Shown: positions 18,559-29,150, counted from the first letter of the stretch. The stretch is 64,000 nt of DNA from Pseudomonas sp. Au-Pse12 (GCF_021341665.1 NZ_JAJTTH010000003.1:620001-684000), one strand, 5' to 3'. Notes: generated by a model not told the origin, from the letters alone. Program-made: numbers and translations.

Positions 18559-19760
18559 GTCTGATTCAACGCATCGATGCCCTCCTGCCCCAGACCCAGT
18601 GCGGCAAGTGCGGCCATCCCGGATGCAAGCCCTACGCCCAGGGCATCGCCAATGGCGAGGCCATCAACAAGTGCCCGCCCGGAGGCCAGGAAACCATTGC
18701 CGGCCTGGCGCAACTGCTCAAGCTGCCCGTGCTGGAACTGGACCACAGCCGCGGCCAGGCGCCGGCGCAGATCGCCCATATCCGCGAAGCCGAATGCATC
18801 GGCTGCACCAAGTGCATCCAGGCCTGCCCGGTGGATGCCATCGTCGGCGCGGCGAAGCTGATGCACAGCGTACTGATCGATGAATGCACCGGCTGCGACC
18901 TCTGCGTAGCCCCCTGCCCGGTGGACTGCATCGACATGCTGCCGCTGCCCATGGCCCAGGTGCTGCCGATTGTCGGTGGCCTGGCCAGCAGCCTCGAACA
19001 GCTGGAGGCACGCGCCGCCAAACGCGATCACGCCCGGCGCCGTTTCGAGCAGCGCAATGAGCGACTGCAACGCGAAGAAGCCCGGCGCGTGGCCGAACGC
19101 CAGGCCCGTGCCCAGCGCGCCGCCCACGCCAGCGACCCCAGCCAGAGCCCGGTTCAGGCAGCAATCGAACGCGTTCGCGCGCAAAAAGCCGCAGCCGCCG
19201 ATGCGGCCTTGAAAAAAGCCAAGATCGAGCTGGCCATGAGCCGTGCCCAGTTGCACAAATCACTCAAGGCCTTCGGTCATCCACCGACCTTCGAACAACA
19301 ATCGCAGTTGGTCGTCCTGCAGCGTCAGTTCGAAGCCGCCGAGCAGGCATTGGCCCAACTGGAAGCCGAGGCGCCTCCCGCGGCGGCGCCAGTGGCCAAG
19401 GACGCCGACCTCAAGCGGGCCAAGATACAGCTGGCAACGCGCCGCGCCGAACTGAAAAAGGCCCAGGCCGCAGGAGCCCCGGAGCCAGAACTGCAAGCCT
19501 TGGCCGCCGCTCTGGCAGCTGCCGAACAAGCCTTGCATGCCGCCGAAGAAGCCTGCGCAAAACCGGCTCCCGTATTGGCACGGATCGAGAAGCGCCCGAT
19601 CGATGCGCACTTGCGCCAGTTGAAAACCGAGCTGGCCTACGCCCGCGCCGAGCTGAACAAACTCCAGCGTCAGGGCAACGGCAGCGCCGAACAACTGGCC
19701 CAGGCGCAGGCTCGCCTGAGTGAAGCCGAACGCCAGGTCAGCGCCCATGACGCGCCCTGA
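18555..19760 (+). CDS. rsxB: Electron transport complex subunit RsxB/RnfB with a repetitive C-terminal extension
   Basis: 401 aa. Residues 1-45 hold the 4Fe-4S motif with Cys16, 19, 24 and 40. Two bacterial ferredoxin clusters follow ([12 protein letters not shown] and [12 protein letters not shown], about residues 81-125). The usual N-terminal membrane helix of RnfB is absent. Residues from about 150 are alanine/charge-rich coiled coil, ending in three degenerate repeats of about 66 residues (starting near 217, 284 and 350; key pattern LKxAKxxLAxxRAxLxK). Such repeats are better known at the C-terminus of RnfC. Its stop overlaps rnfD by 14 bases, so there is no rnfC between them. Confidence 0.9.
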   Translation: MSLIQRIDALLPQTQCGKCGHPGCKPYAQGIANGEAINKCPPGGQETIAGLAQLLKLPVLELDHSRGQAPAQIAHIREAECIGCTKCIQACPVDAIVGAAKLMHSVLIDECTGCDLCVAPCPVDCIDMLPLPMAQVLPIVGGLASSLEQLEARAAKRDHARRRFEQRNERLQREEARRVAERQARAQRAAHASDPSQSPVQAAIERVRAQKAAAADAALKKAKIELAMSRAQLHKSLKAFGHPPTFEQQSQLVVLQRQFEAAEQALAQLEAEAPPAAAPVAKDADLKRAKIQLATRRAELKKAQAAGAPEPELQALAAALAAAEQALHAAEEACAKPAPVLARIEKRPIDAHLRQLKTELAYARAELNKLQRQGNGSAEQLAQAQARLSEAERQVSAHDAP

Positions 19761-20739
19761 AGCCATCGACCCGCGCCTGCGCCAAGCCATGCAGCGGGTG
19801 CTGCTGGCCACGCTGCCGGGGCTGTTGGTGCTGCTGTGGCTGTATTCCTGGGGGCCGTTGCTAAACCTACTGCTGGCGGCCACTGGAGCCCTGGCCATGG
19901 AAGCGCTGGTGCTGTTACTGCGCCGGCGCCCCCTGCCACCCGCCCTCGGCGATGGCAGTGCGCTGGTCAGTGCCACGCTGCTGGCCCTGGCCCTGCCCCC
20001 CTATTGCCCCTGGTGGCTGCCGCTGAGCGCTGCGGCCAGTGCCATGCTCTTCGCCAAGCAACTGTACGGTGGAGTCGGCCAGAACCCATTCAACCCGGCC
20101 ATGCTGGGCTACGCCCTGGCCTTGCTGTGCTTTCCACAATCGATGACCCACTGGCCCGCGCCCCACGCCCTGGATCTGCTCGGCGGGCTGCAACAGGTTT
20201 TCGGCCTGGGAGACAGCCTGCGGCCGGACGCCTGGGCCCAGGCCACGGCGTTGGACAGCCTGCGGATCAACAAGAGCCTGACCGTCGACGAACTCTTTGC
20301 CGGTAACCCGGCCTTCGGGCACTTCGGCGGCCGTGGTGCGGAATGGGTCAACCTGGGGTTTCTGCTTGGCGGCCTGTTCCTGCTGCAACAGCGGGTCATC
20401 AGCTGGCAGGCCCCGGTGGGCATGCTGGGCAGCCTGCTGTTGATCAGCCTGCTGTGCTGGAACGGCAGCGGTTCCGATTCCCATGGTTCGCCGCTGTTCC
20501 ACCTGCTCAGCGGCGCCAGCATGCTGGGTGCGTTCTTTATCGTCACCGAACCAGTATCCGGCCCCAAGGCGGCCAAGGCCCGCCTGCTGTTTGGCATCGG
20601 CGTCGGCCTGCTGACCTACCTGATCCGCACCTGGGGCGGCTACCCCGATGGGCTGGCGTTCGCCGTGCTGCTGATGAACCTGGCAGTCCCCAGCCTGGAG
20701 CGACTGAGCACCGGGGAACGGCAGGAGCGCCCATCATGA
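19747..20739 (+). CDS. rsxD: Electron transport complex subunit RsxD/RnfD
   Basis: 330 aa polytopic membrane protein (NQR2/RnfD family), including [16 protein letters not shown] and the flavin-attachment region [12 protein letters not shown]. The covalent FMN acceptor in RnfD is usually Thr in an SGAT motif; here the acceptor position is Ser (SGAS). The start at 19747 lies inside the end of rnfB. Part of the membrane electron-transfer complex that in E. coli keeps SoxR reduced. Confidence 0.92.
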   Translation: MTRPEAIDPRLRQAMQRVLLATLPGLLVLLWLYSWGPLLNLLLAATGALAMEALVLLLRRRPLPPALGDGSALVSATLLALALPPYCPWWLPLSAAASAMLFAKQLYGGVGQNPFNPAMLGYALALLCFPQSMTHWPAPHALDLLGGLQQVFGLGDSLRPDAWAQATALDSLRINKSLTVDELFAGNPAFGHFGGRGAEWVNLGFLLGGLFLLQQRVISWQAPVGMLGSLLLISLLCWNGSGSDSHGSPLFHLLSGASMLGAFFIVTEPVSGPKAAKARLLFGIGVGLLTYLIRTWGGYPDGLAFAVLLMNLAVPSLERLSTGERQERPS

Positions 20740-21347
20740 AGACAACTCGCAGCCTGGTGCTGCTGGCGCTGCTCGGCCTCTTGGGCATTGGCGCCACCCT
20801 GTGGCTGCAGCACGCCGCCACACCGCGCATTGCAGCCGAGCAACGCGCCCTGCAGGCACGCAGGCTGCTGGACGTACTGCCCGCCGGCAGCTACGACAAC
20901 CATCCCCTGGACCAGCGATTGCCGCTGGGCGATGTACAACTGAGCAACAGCCGCCTGCTGGACGGTTACCTGGCCACCCGCAATGGCCAGCCCAGTGCCG
21001 TGCTGTTGCGCAGCCAGGTCAGCGGTTACGCCGGCCCCATCGAGCTACTGATCGCCATCGACAGCCAGGGCCGCCTGCTGGGGAGCAAGCCCCTCAGACA
21101 GGACGAAACCCCGGGGCTGGGAGCGCGCATCGCAGAATGGCCCAATGCCTGGTTGCAGGTTTTTTCCGGCAAGTCCCGCCATGACCCGGGTGATGCCGCC
21201 TGGGCCTTGAAGAAAGACCATGGGCAATTCGATCAGATCGCCGGTGCCACCATCACTTCACGCGCAGTGATCAGCGCCCTGCACGATGCCTTGCGCTACT
21301 TCGACGAGCACCACGAGCAACTGCTCCCGAGAGCCCCTCATGAATAA
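20736..21347 (+). CDS. rsxG: Electron transport complex subunit RsxG/RnfG
   Basis: 203 aa. One N-terminal TM helix (residues 5-25) anchors a periplasmic FMN-binding domain with the ApbE-type flavinylation motif DQIAGATITS, in which Thr carries FMN. The start overlaps the rnfD stop (ATGA), and the end overlaps rnfE by 8 bases. No sequence defect was seen, so the flavin relay in the periplasm should be functional. Confidence 0.92.
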   Translation: MKTTRSLVLLALLGLLGIGATLWLQHAATPRIAAEQRALQARRLLDVLPAGSYDNHPLDQRLPLGDVQLSNSRLLDGYLATRNGQPSAVLLRSQVSGYAGPIELLIAIDSQGRLLGSKPLRQDETPGLGARIAEWPNAWLQVFSGKSRHDPGDAAWALKKDHGQFDQIAGATITSRAVISALHDALRYFDEHHEQLLPRAPHE

Positions 21348-21936
21348 GCCACTGTCATTGCCCGGACTGCTGATGCTCGCGCCACTGATCGGAGCCACGG
21401 ACTCTTCGGTCAAAGGTATCGGCATGGCCCTGGCGTGGGTGCTGCTGATCAGCTTCTACAGCGCCGGCATGCACGTGCTGCGTCGACATATCGACGGCCA
21501 ACGCCAATGGCTGGCCAGCCTGCTGCTCAGTGCCAGCCTCGGCAGTTGCCTGTGGCTGGCGCTGCAAGCCTGGAGCTATGAACTGCACCAGCAGTTGAGC
21601 CTGTACCTGGGTTTGCTGGCCTTGCAATGCGCGGTCCTGGAACATGCAGGCTTTTTCCAGCACCGCCACCAGCTAGGCCTGGCCGGCGCTTTCTGTGGTG
21701 CCCTGATTGGCCTGGGCGCGCTGCGTGAGCTGCTGGGCAGCGGCACGCTGGGCAGCCATCTGGGCTGGCTCGTCGGCTTGCCAGATAGCGGCAACGGCTG
21801 GGTCGTCCTGCCGCACGGCGGGCTGCGGCTGCTGACTCTCGCCCCTGGCGGTTTTATCCTGCTGGGTTTGCTGGTGGCCGCCAAACAGGCCTGGGCCGGC
21901 TCTTCGACCTTCAACCGACCGCCTTCGAGGAAATGA
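21340..21936 (+). CDS. rsxE: Electron transport complex subunit RsxE/RnfE
   Basis: 198 aa, about six TM helices, pseudo-symmetrical partner of RnfA (APLIGATDSSVKGIGMALAW near the N-terminus). Last rnf gene; nth begins 7 bases after it, the common rnf-nth arrangement in gammaproteobacteria. The start overlaps the end of rnfG. Confidence 0.9.
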   Translation: MNKPLSLPGLLMLAPLIGATDSSVKGIGMALAWVLLISFYSAGMHVLRRHIDGQRQWLASLLLSASLGSCLWLALQAWSYELHQQLSLYLGLLALQCAVLEHAGFFQHRHQLGLAGAFCGALIGLGALRELLGSGTLGSHLGWLVGLPDSGNGWVVLPHGGLRLLTLAPGGFILLGLLVAAKQAWAGSSTFNRPPSRK

Positions 21937-21943
21937 ACCACCC

Positions 21944-22582
21944 ATGAATGCTGCCAAACGCCTGGAAATCTTCCGCCGGCTACACGAAGACAACCCCGAG
22001 CCGAAAACCGAGCTGGCCTACTCCTCGCCGTTCGAACTGCTGATCGCGGTGATTCTCTCGGCGCAATCGACCGACGTCAGCGTCAACAAGGCGACCGCCA
22101 AACTCTTCCCGGTGGCCAATACCCCGGCGGCGATCTACGCCCTGGGTGTCGAAGGCCTGTCCGAGTACATCAAGACCATCGGCCTGTACAACAGCAAGGC
22201 CAAGAACGTCATCGAGACCTGCCGCCTGCTGGTGGAGCGCCACGACAGCGAGGTGCCACAGACCCGCGAAGCGCTGGAAGCCTTGCCCGGCGTCGGCCGC
22301 AAAACCGCCAACGTGGTCCTCAATACCGCTTTCCGGCAGCTGACCATGGCTGTGGATACCCACATCTTCCGCGTCAGCAACCGCACCGGGCTGGCCCCGG
22401 GCAAGAACGTGGTGGAAGTGGAAAAGAAGCTCATGAAGTTCGTGCCCAAGGAGTTCTTGCTGGACTCTCATCACTGGCTGATCCTGCATGGCCGCTACGT
22501 GTGCCTGGCGCGCAAGCCACGCTGTGGCAGCTGTCGAATCGAAGACCTGTGCGAATACAAGCAAAAGACTTCTGACGATTGA
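21944..22582 (+). CDS. nth: Endonuclease III (base-excision DNA glycosylase/AP lyase)
   Basis: 212 aa. The helix-hairpin-helix ends in LPGVGRKTAN with catalytic Lys120; catalytic Asp138 lies in VDTHIFRVSNR; the 4Fe-4S loop is C-x6-C-x2-C-x5-C (CLARKPRCGSCRIEDLC). It removes oxidised pyrimidines. It lies 7 bases after rnfE and is probably part of the same transcript. All catalytic residues are present. Confidence 0.97.
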   Translation: MNAAKRLEIFRRLHEDNPEPKTELAYSSPFELLIAVILSAQSTDVSVNKATAKLFPVANTPAAIYALGVEGLSEYIKTIGLYNSKAKNVIETCRLLVERHDSEVPQTREALEALPGVGRKTANVVLNTAFRQLTMAVDTHIFRVSNRTGLAPGKNVVEVEKKLMKFVPKEFLLDSHHWLILHGRYVCLARKPRCGSCRIEDLCEYKQKTSDD

Positions 22583-22689
22583 GCGAGCATTGATTTTGCC
22601 AATGAGTCGATTGAAAAAATCTTTTTTACCCGCCAGGAGAATATCGATATAAGGAGCGCCAACGGCAGTCCTAGCCTGGAGTCGACCTT

Positions 22690-22869
22690 ATGAGTACTGA
22701 CAAAGAACAACTGGACGTAGAAGACGATTTCGTCGCGGCTGAAACAGATGATGCAGAACCGGTGGTCGAAGTAGCGAAAACCAATCTGAGCAAGCGTCGA
22801 ACCATCGACAACCTTCTGGAAGAGCGGCGCCTGCAAAAGCAGCTGGCCGATTACGACTTTGACCTCTAG
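22690..22869 (+). CDS. PA3496-family small protein (putative envelope integrity protein)
   Basis: 59 aa, very acidic N-terminal half (DVEDDFVAAETDDAEP) and basic C-terminal half (SKRRTIDNLLEERRLQKQL), with no signal peptide or TM. Position directly after nth matches PA3496 after PA3495 (nth) in P. aeruginosa, and the sequence style fits that family, which databases label putative envelope integrity protein. The function is unknown. It is followed by a good terminator, supporting a real transcribed gene. Confidence 0.8.
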   Translation: MSTDKEQLDVEDDFVAAETDDAEPVVEVAKTNLSKRRTIDNLLEERRLQKQLADYDFDL

Positions 22870-22878
22870 TCACAAAAG

Positions 22879-22901
22879 AACCTCCAGCCGGAGGTTTTTT
22901 T
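22879..22901 (+). terminator. Terminator after the PA3496-type gene
   Basis: AACCTCC-AGCC-GGAGGTT stem followed by T7. It ends the rnf-nth-PA3496-type transcript. Confidence 0.9.
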
Positions 22902-23015
22902 GTGCCTCGGCTCCCCCGAAAACCGGGCCGGCCAGCCACCATGGCTGACCGGCTGCAGCGCTACTCAGACGAGCCCCTACTGCAACGCGCCCGTGCATGC
23001 AGACGCCTCAATGTT

Positions 23016-23642
23016 TCATATCAACTTATGTCGCTGCGCAAACTCGATAAGGTCGACCAATGAGCGAGCATTGAGTTTGGCTAACAGCCGACGCTTGTAT
23101 GTACTGACGGTCTTGTTGCTCAAGCACAACCCTTCGGCAATTTCCTTGTTACTCATGCCATTGGTGAGTTGCTTCAATACGATCAGCTCGCGCCCTGAAA
23201 GAAGTTCGATCATCTGTGCTTCACTGCCGACACTCTGGCTTGAACGAAACGTGTGCAATGCCTCGTTGGGGAAGTAGCTGTATCCCGCCAGCACTGCCCG
23301 CACGGCACCGATCAGCTCAGTAATGTCCTGTTGCTTGCACACATAGCCGGAGGCGCCGGCCTGCATGCAGCGCATGGAAAAAGGCCCTGGAACTTGCAGG
23401 GTCAACACCAGAATCTTGATCGGTATACCTCTGGACATCACTCGACTTATAACTTCAAGCCCATCAAGTTGCGGGATTCCAATATCCAGAATCAAGATAT
23501 CGGGAACATGCTCAAGAGCTAACTTCAAGGCGTCCGTGCCGTTATCTGCCTCCGCCACTACTTCAAGGCCATGACGTTCCATCAACATACGCACAGCCAA
23601 ACGGACAACAGGGTGATCATCCACGATCAATACTCTTTTCAT
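23016..23642 (-). CDS. Orphan NarL/LuxR-family response regulator (BvgA/EvgA-like)
   Basis: 208 aa. The receiver has VDDH, phospho-acceptor Asp53 in ILILDIGIP, and a Lys in YVCKQQD. The C-terminal LuxR helix-turn-helix (LSGRELIVLKQLTNGMSNKEI…LSNKTVSTYKRRLLAKL) is intact. No kinase gene lies nearby, so its partner is elsewhere. The ATG at 23642 starts exactly at the conserved MKRVLIVDDHP; the ribosome-binding site is weak. The gene and its upstream region are visibly more AT-rich than the surrounding core genes, and it is absent at this place in the P. aeruginosa order, suggesting acquisition or relocation. Confidence 0.85.
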   Translation of the reverse strand: MKRVLIVDDHPVVRLAVRMLMERHGLEVVAEADNGTDALKLALEHVPDILILDIGIPQLDGLEVISRVMSRGIPIKILVLTLQVPGPFSMRCMQAGASGYVCKQQDITELIGAVRAVLAGYSYFPNEALHTFRSSQSVGSEAQMIELLSGRELIVLKQLTNGMSNKEIAEGLCLSNKTVSTYKRRLLAKLNARSLVDLIEFAQRHKLI

Positions 23643-23978
23643 AGGTCTATCCAAGTCCTTAGAGTTTTTTAGAGCACGCACAATACCCCAGAGATTTGGC
23701 TCTGACACCATGCTATGGAGGGCCATATGCTTACGAGGAAGATCCTTACAAACAATACCGAATCGCCTTACAAAATAATCTATTTAAAAGTGGTTCAATA
23801 TTCAAAAGCCATCGGATCAATCGCTAAACCAGCTACTTTTCGTACTAAATAACTGGCCACTTACAAGCCCTCCATTAACAGTTCCCGATATTGGAGCAAA
23901 CGAAAACATACCGCCTCTCATCCCTCAGGCATGTTCACTATGAACCTGGGAAAAACACCCGGCACAATTATCCAAGGC
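23643..23978. other. AT-rich intergenic region upstream of the orphan regulator
   Basis: About 335 bases without a convincing gene. Composition is clearly AT-rich compared with the rest of the window (for example ATAATCTATTTAAAAGTGG). It should hold the promoter of the regulator on the minus strand. I see no clear operator, RNA gene or remnant coding frame. Confidence 0.5.
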
Positions 23979-24010
23979 AAAAAAAACCCCGCTTATCGCG
24001 GGGCTTTTTC
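23979..24010. terminator. Terminator after argG
   Basis: CCCCGC-TTATC-GCGGGG stem flanked by A8 and T5. On the minus strand it follows the argG stop by about 14 bases. Confidence 0.9.
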
Positions 24011-24023
24011 AACCACTCAAAGA

Positions 24024-25241
<1,218 letters not shown>

Positions 25242-25370
25242 GCCATCACTCCACGGGGTTGTACGGAAAGGCGCCAAGTCTACCGATCCACGCGGATAAT
25301 TTACAGAGGCGCGACAGCTTATGACGACCAAGCGACAGATTATGTCGAGCGAGCGACGACGACAGCCGTA

Positions 25371-26285
25371 TCAGGAAGTCGCCGCAGCACTGCTTCCGGA
25401 AGCCGCCTGAGGCGCCGGCGCCGGTTTCTCGGTGGGGGCAACCCGCTCCAGATGCACATTGACCCGGCGGTTCTTCGCCCGGTTGGCAGCATTGGTATTG
25501 GGCGCCAGGGGATAACGCTCACCGTGGAAGCGCACCACGATCTGGTTTTCTGTCAGGCCGTTGGCCTTGAAGAACTCCATCACCGCCAGGGCTCGACGAC
25601 GCGACAGATCGCGGTTGGTCAGGCGGTTGCCGCTGTTATCCGAATGGCCATCGAGCTCGACGTGATTGACCGTCGGGTCGGCCTTGATGAAATCGACCAT
25701 CACTTGCAGCTTGGCCTTGGCCCGGGCATCCAGGTCGATACCGCCACCGGGGAAACCGATCTCGGCCTGCTTGACCTGTTCGTAGTTCATCGGCAGCAGC
25801 TTGGCCATGCAGCTTTGGTAGTCGCCATAAGCCTTGCTGAACTTCACGGGCAACAGGCGCACCTCGGACACTCCGCCCTCGCGGGAGAAATGCCGGACTA
25901 CCGGGCTGCGCCCTTCCAGCAAGCCAATGATCAAGCGTCCGGCCTGCATCTGGTTGCTGTTGAACAGCACGCCATCGGTGCCGGCCTTGACCGCCCCGAG
26001 ATTGATGTCGCCACGCCCCGGCTGCCAGGGAGCAGCGGCCGCGAGCAAGGTCGCCGAGCCTCCGGCCTGCATCGGGTTGAAGCTCTTGAGACGGAAAATT
26101 GCCTGTTCACCCGCGCGGCGAACGAACTCGCCGGAACCGAAATCGGTAACCGGTTGGATCAAGCGGCACTCGAATTTGTCACCTTCGACCGTCCACTCAA
26201 TGCTCTCCAGACGGGTCTGGAAAGTGAGAGCCATCGCGGGCAGGCTGGCAAACACACTGAGCAAGGCTAGATAACGCTGGCGCAC
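25371..26285 (-). CDS. motY: Flagellar stator-associated protein MotY
   Basis: 304 aa. Signal peptide (to about residue 19, …LPAMA|LTFQ), an N-terminal MotY domain that binds the flagellar basal body, and a C-terminal OmpA-like peptidoglycan-binding domain (VELDGHSDNSGNRLTNRDLSR…NRRVNVHL). A Pro/Ala-rich tail follows. GTG at 26285 is the probable start because GGAG lies 6 bases upstream; the upstream TTG at 26309 has no such site. Position between argG and pyrC matches PA3526. MotY forms the T-ring holding MotAB stators in polar flagella. Confidence 0.92.
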   Translation of the reverse strand: MRQRYLALLSVFASLPAMALTFQTRLESIEWTVEGDKFECRLIQPVTDFGSGEFVRRAGEQAIFRLKSFNPMQAGGSATLLAAAAPWQPGRGDINLGAVKAGTDGVLFNSNQMQAGRLIIGLLEGRSPVVRHFSREGGVSEVRLLPVKFSKAYGDYQSCMAKLLPMNYEQVKQAEIGFPGGGIDLDARAKAKLQVMVDFIKADPTVNHVELDGHSDNSGNRLTNRDLSRRRALAVMEFFKANGLTENQIVVRFHGERYPLAPNTNAANRAKNRRVNVHLERVAPTEKPAPAPQAASGSSAAATS

Positions 26286-26441
26286 GGGAGGCTCCACTGA
26301 CGTGTACAACAGAAAAATCGACAGGCGTTAATACGCCATACCTTCGGGATATCGGTTGCTCGTCGCAAAACTTGATAGCGAGTGCCTGGAAGAGTCTTTT
26401 CCGGTAGCATTCCCCCGAGTTTTACCCGCCTGGAACCTCCC

Positions 26442-27488
26442 ATGTCCGACCGCCTGACCCTGCTGCGTCCCGACGACTGGCATATTCATCTTCGCGATGG
26501 TGCCGTGTTGCCCAATACAGTCGCGGATGTCGCGCGCACCTTTGGCCGCGCCATCATCATGCCCAACCTGGTACCTCCGGTGCGCAACGCCGCGGAAGCC
26601 GATGCCTATCGCCAGCGTATTCTAGCTGCGCGTCCGGCCGGCAGCCGCTTCGAGCCGCTGATGGTGCTCTACCTGACCGACCGCACCCAGCCGGATGAAA
26701 TCCGCGCGGCCAAGGCCTGTGGCTTTGTGCACGCTGCCAAACTGTACCCGGCCGGCGCGACCACCAACTCGGACTCGGGCGTGACCAGCATCGACAAGAT
26801 CTTCCCGGTGCTCGAAGCCATGGCTGAAGTCGGCCTGCCGCTGCTGATCCACGGTGAGGTGACCCGCGGCGACGTCGACGTCTTCGACCGCGAGAAAATC
26901 TTCATCGACGAGCACATGCGTCGTGTGGTTGAACGCTTCCCCAGCCTGAAAGTGGTGTTCGAACACATCACCACCGGTGAAGCCGTGCAGTTCGTCAAGG
27001 AGGCCTCGGCCAACGTTGGCGCCACCATTACCGCGCACCACCTGCTGTACAACCGCAATCACATGCTGGTGGGCGGTATTCGCCCGCACTTCTATTGCCT
27101 GCCGATCCTCAAGCGCAACACCCACCAGGAAGCCCTGCTGGATGCGGCCACCAGCGGCAACGCGAAGTTCTTCCTCGGCACCGACTCCGCACCCCACGCC
27201 CAGCATGCCAAGGAAGCCGCTTGCGGTTGTGCCGGCTGCTACAGCGCCTACGCCGCGATCGAGCTGTACGCCGAAGCGTTCGAACAGCGCAATGCCCTGG
27301 ACAAGCTGGAGGCCTTTGCCAGCCTCAACGGCCCGCGCTTCTACGGCCTGCCGGCCAACACCGATAGCATCACCCTGGTCCGTGAAGAATGGACCGCCCC
27401 CGCCAGCCTGCCGTTCGGCGAGCTGACTGTCATTCCGCTGCGCGCCGGTGAAAAACTGCGCTGGCGCCTGCTGGAGGATCACTCGTGA
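26442..27488 (+). CDS. pyrC: Dihydroorotase (class II)
   Basis: 348 aa, beginning [20 protein letters not shown], with the metal-binding HIHLRDG motif, the carbamylated-Lys segment [18 protein letters not shown], metal-ligand His in LIHGEVT and FEHIT, and the catalytic Asp in [14 protein letters not shown]. It cyclises carbamoyl-aspartate in pyrimidine synthesis. Its TGA overlaps the GTG of rnt. Divergent from motY. Confidence 0.97.
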   Translation: MSDRLTLLRPDDWHIHLRDGAVLPNTVADVARTFGRAIIMPNLVPPVRNAAEADAYRQRILAARPAGSRFEPLMVLYLTDRTQPDEIRAAKACGFVHAAKLYPAGATTNSDSGVTSIDKIFPVLEAMAEVGLPLLIHGEVTRGDVDVFDREKIFIDEHMRRVVERFPSLKVVFEHITTGEAVQFVKEASANVGATITAHHLLYNRNHMLVGGIRPHFYCLPILKRNTHQEALLDAATSGNAKFFLGTDSAPHAQHAKEAACGCAGCYSAYAAIELYAEAFEQRNALDKLEAFASLNGPRFYGLPANTDSITLVREEWTAPASLPFGELTVIPLRAGEKLRWRLLEDHS

Positions 27489-28156
27489 GTGACGACCATT
27501 TCGACGACGAACAAGAAGGTAGCAGCGGCGGCCCTCGCCACCCGATGGCGGCGCGCTTTCGCGGTTACCTGCCGGTAGTCGTCGACGTTGAAACCGGTGG
27601 CTTCAACTCGGCCACCGACGCCTTGCTGGAAATTGCCGCCACGACCATTGGCATGGACGAAAAGGGCTTTGTGTTCCCCGAGCACACGTACTTCTTCCGG
27701 GTCGAGCCCTTTGAAGGCGCGAACATTGAAGCGGCGGCCCTGGAGTTCACCGGGATCAAGCTCGACCATCCGCTGCGCATGGCCGTCAGCGAAGAAACCG
27801 CCCTCACCGATATTTTCCGCGGCGTGCGCAAGGCATTGAAAGCCAATGGCTGCAAACGCGCGATCCTGGTAGGCCATAACAGCAGCTTCGACCTGGGCTT
27901 CCTCAACGCCGCCGTGGCGCGCCTGGACATGAAGCGCAACCCGTTCCACCCGTTCTCCAGCTTCGACACCGCCACCCTGGCGGGCCTGGCGTATGGCCAG
28001 ACCGTTCTGGCCAAAGCCTGTCAGAGCGCGGATATCGACTTCGACGGTCGTGAGGCCCACTCGGCCCGCTACGACACCGAGAAGACCGCCGAACTGTTCT
28101 GCGGCATCGTCAACCGCTGGAAACAAATGGGCGGCTGGCAGGATTTCGACGACTGA
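27485..28156 (+). CDS. rnt: Ribonuclease T
   Basis: 223 aa DEDDh exonuclease. ExoI motif VDVETGGFN (Asp34, Glu36), Exo[14 protein letters not shown] and ExoIII with catalytic His and Asp in [15 protein letters not shown]. It trims tRNA, rRNA and sRNA 3' ends. The GTG start overlaps the pyrC stop by 4 bases (GTGA), so translation is coupled. The first 25 residues are acidic and unstructured, as in other Pseudomonas RNase T proteins. Confidence 0.95.
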   Translation: MSDDHFDDEQEGSSGGPRHPMAARFRGYLPVVVDVETGGFNSATDALLEIAATTIGMDEKGFVFPEHTYFFRVEPFEGANIEAAALEFTGIKLDHPLRMAVSEETALTDIFRGVRKALKANGCKRAILVGHNSSFDLGFLNAAVARLDMKRNPFHPFSSFDTATLAGLAYGQTVLAKACQSADIDFDGREAHSARYDTEKTAELFCGIVNRWKQMGGWQDFDD

Positions 28157-28179
28157 ATGTCGAACATCACAGCCCCATA

Positions 28180-28208
28180 AAAAAACCGGCCCTGAGGCCG
28201 GTTTTTTT
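28180..28208. terminator. Bidirectional terminator between rnt and the peroxiredoxin gene
   Basis: AACCGGCC-CTGA-GGCCGGTT stem with A and T runs on both sides. Confidence 0.92.
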
Positions 28209-28224
28209 TGCGTAACGCCAAGCC

Positions 28225-28827
28225 TTACAGCTTGCCGGCGTTCTCGCTCAGGTAAGCAGCAACGCCTTCTGGCGAAGCGGTCATGCCTTTGTCGCCTTTC
28301 TTCCAGTTGGCAGGGCAAACTTCGCCGTGCTCTTCGTGGAATTGCAGAGCGTCGACCAGACGGATCAGCTCTTCCATGTTACGACCCAGCGGCAGGTCAT
28401 TGACGATCTGCGAACGGACAACGCCTTTGTCGTCGATCAGGAACGCGCCACGGAAAGCCACGCCGCCTTCGGACTCAACGTCATAGGCCTTGGCGATGTC
28501 GTGCTTCATGTCAGCGGCCATGATGTATTGAACCTGACCGATGCCGCCGGCATTGATCGGGGTGTTGCGCCAGGCGTTGTGAGTGAAGTGCGAGTCGATG
28601 GAAACAGCGATCACTTCAACGTTGCGTGCCTTGAAGTCAGCCATGCGGTGGTCCAGAGCAATCAGCTCGGACGGGCAAACGAAGGTGAAGTCCAGTGGGT
28701 AGAAGAACACCAGGCCGTATTTGCCTTTGATGGCCGAGGACAGGGTGAAGCTGTCGACGATTTCGCCATTGCCGAGAACGGCCGGAACGGTGAAGTCAGG
28801 GGCTTGTTTGCCTACGAGTACGCTCAT
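28225..28827 (-). CDS. Typical 2-Cys peroxiredoxin (AhpC/TSA family)
   Basis: 200 aa. Peroxidatic Cys51 in DFTFVCPSE and resolving Cys171 in GEVCPANW; both cysteines and the PxxxTxxC pattern are intact. It reduces hydrogen and organic peroxides in the cytoplasm, normally recycled by AhpF or thioredoxin. The start ATG at 28827 has AGGAG 8 bases upstream; in-frame codons further upstream are not conserved in type. Order next to rnt and bfd matches PA3529. Confidence 0.93.
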   Translation of the reverse strand: MSVLVGKQAPDFTVPAVLGNGEIVDSFTLSSAIKGKYGLVFFYPLDFTFVCPSELIALDHRMADFKARNVEVIAVSIDSHFTHNAWRNTPINAGGIGQVQYIMAADMKHDIAKAYDVESEGGVAFRGAFLIDDKGVVRSQIVNDLPLGRNMEELIRLVDALQFHEEHGEVCPANWKKGDKGMTASPEGVAAYLSENAGKL

Positions 28828-29081
28828 TGGATATCTCCTGGTGTGGACGTAGTAATGAAGAAGGGGATGGCCTTGAGTCTGCCACGCTGATGCGACAGCT
28901 CCATGACGCGACCCCGCTTCGCAAGGACCGACCATCATACACGGCGTTTTTGAGCTGTCCTTAGTGGTTTTTCCTCAGGCCGGCCTTCAAAGCGAAAAAT
29001 GCCAATCATCTGTCATTGAATGCAAAGAAAAGCCGTTCGTCACTCCGGTAAGAATCCGCAACAAAGGTCGCCGAAACAACT

Positions 29082-29110
29082 TTGACAATCATTCTCGTTA
29101 ACATTAAGAT
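29082..29110 (+). promoter_or_regulatory. bfd: Sigma-70 promoter with overlapping Fur box for bfd
   Basis: TTGACA (29082-29087), 17-base spacer, TAAGAT (29105-29110). Between and over the -35 lies TGACAATCATTCTCG (29083-29097), which matches 11 of 14 positions of the Fur 7-1-7 consensus TGATAAT-N-ATTATCA. Repression by Fe-Fur fits a gene needed for iron release from bacterioferritin under starvation. Confidence 0.75.
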
Positions 29111-29150
29111 CCAACGCAATTGAGCCCTAACCAGCGACGGTTCTCATCTT

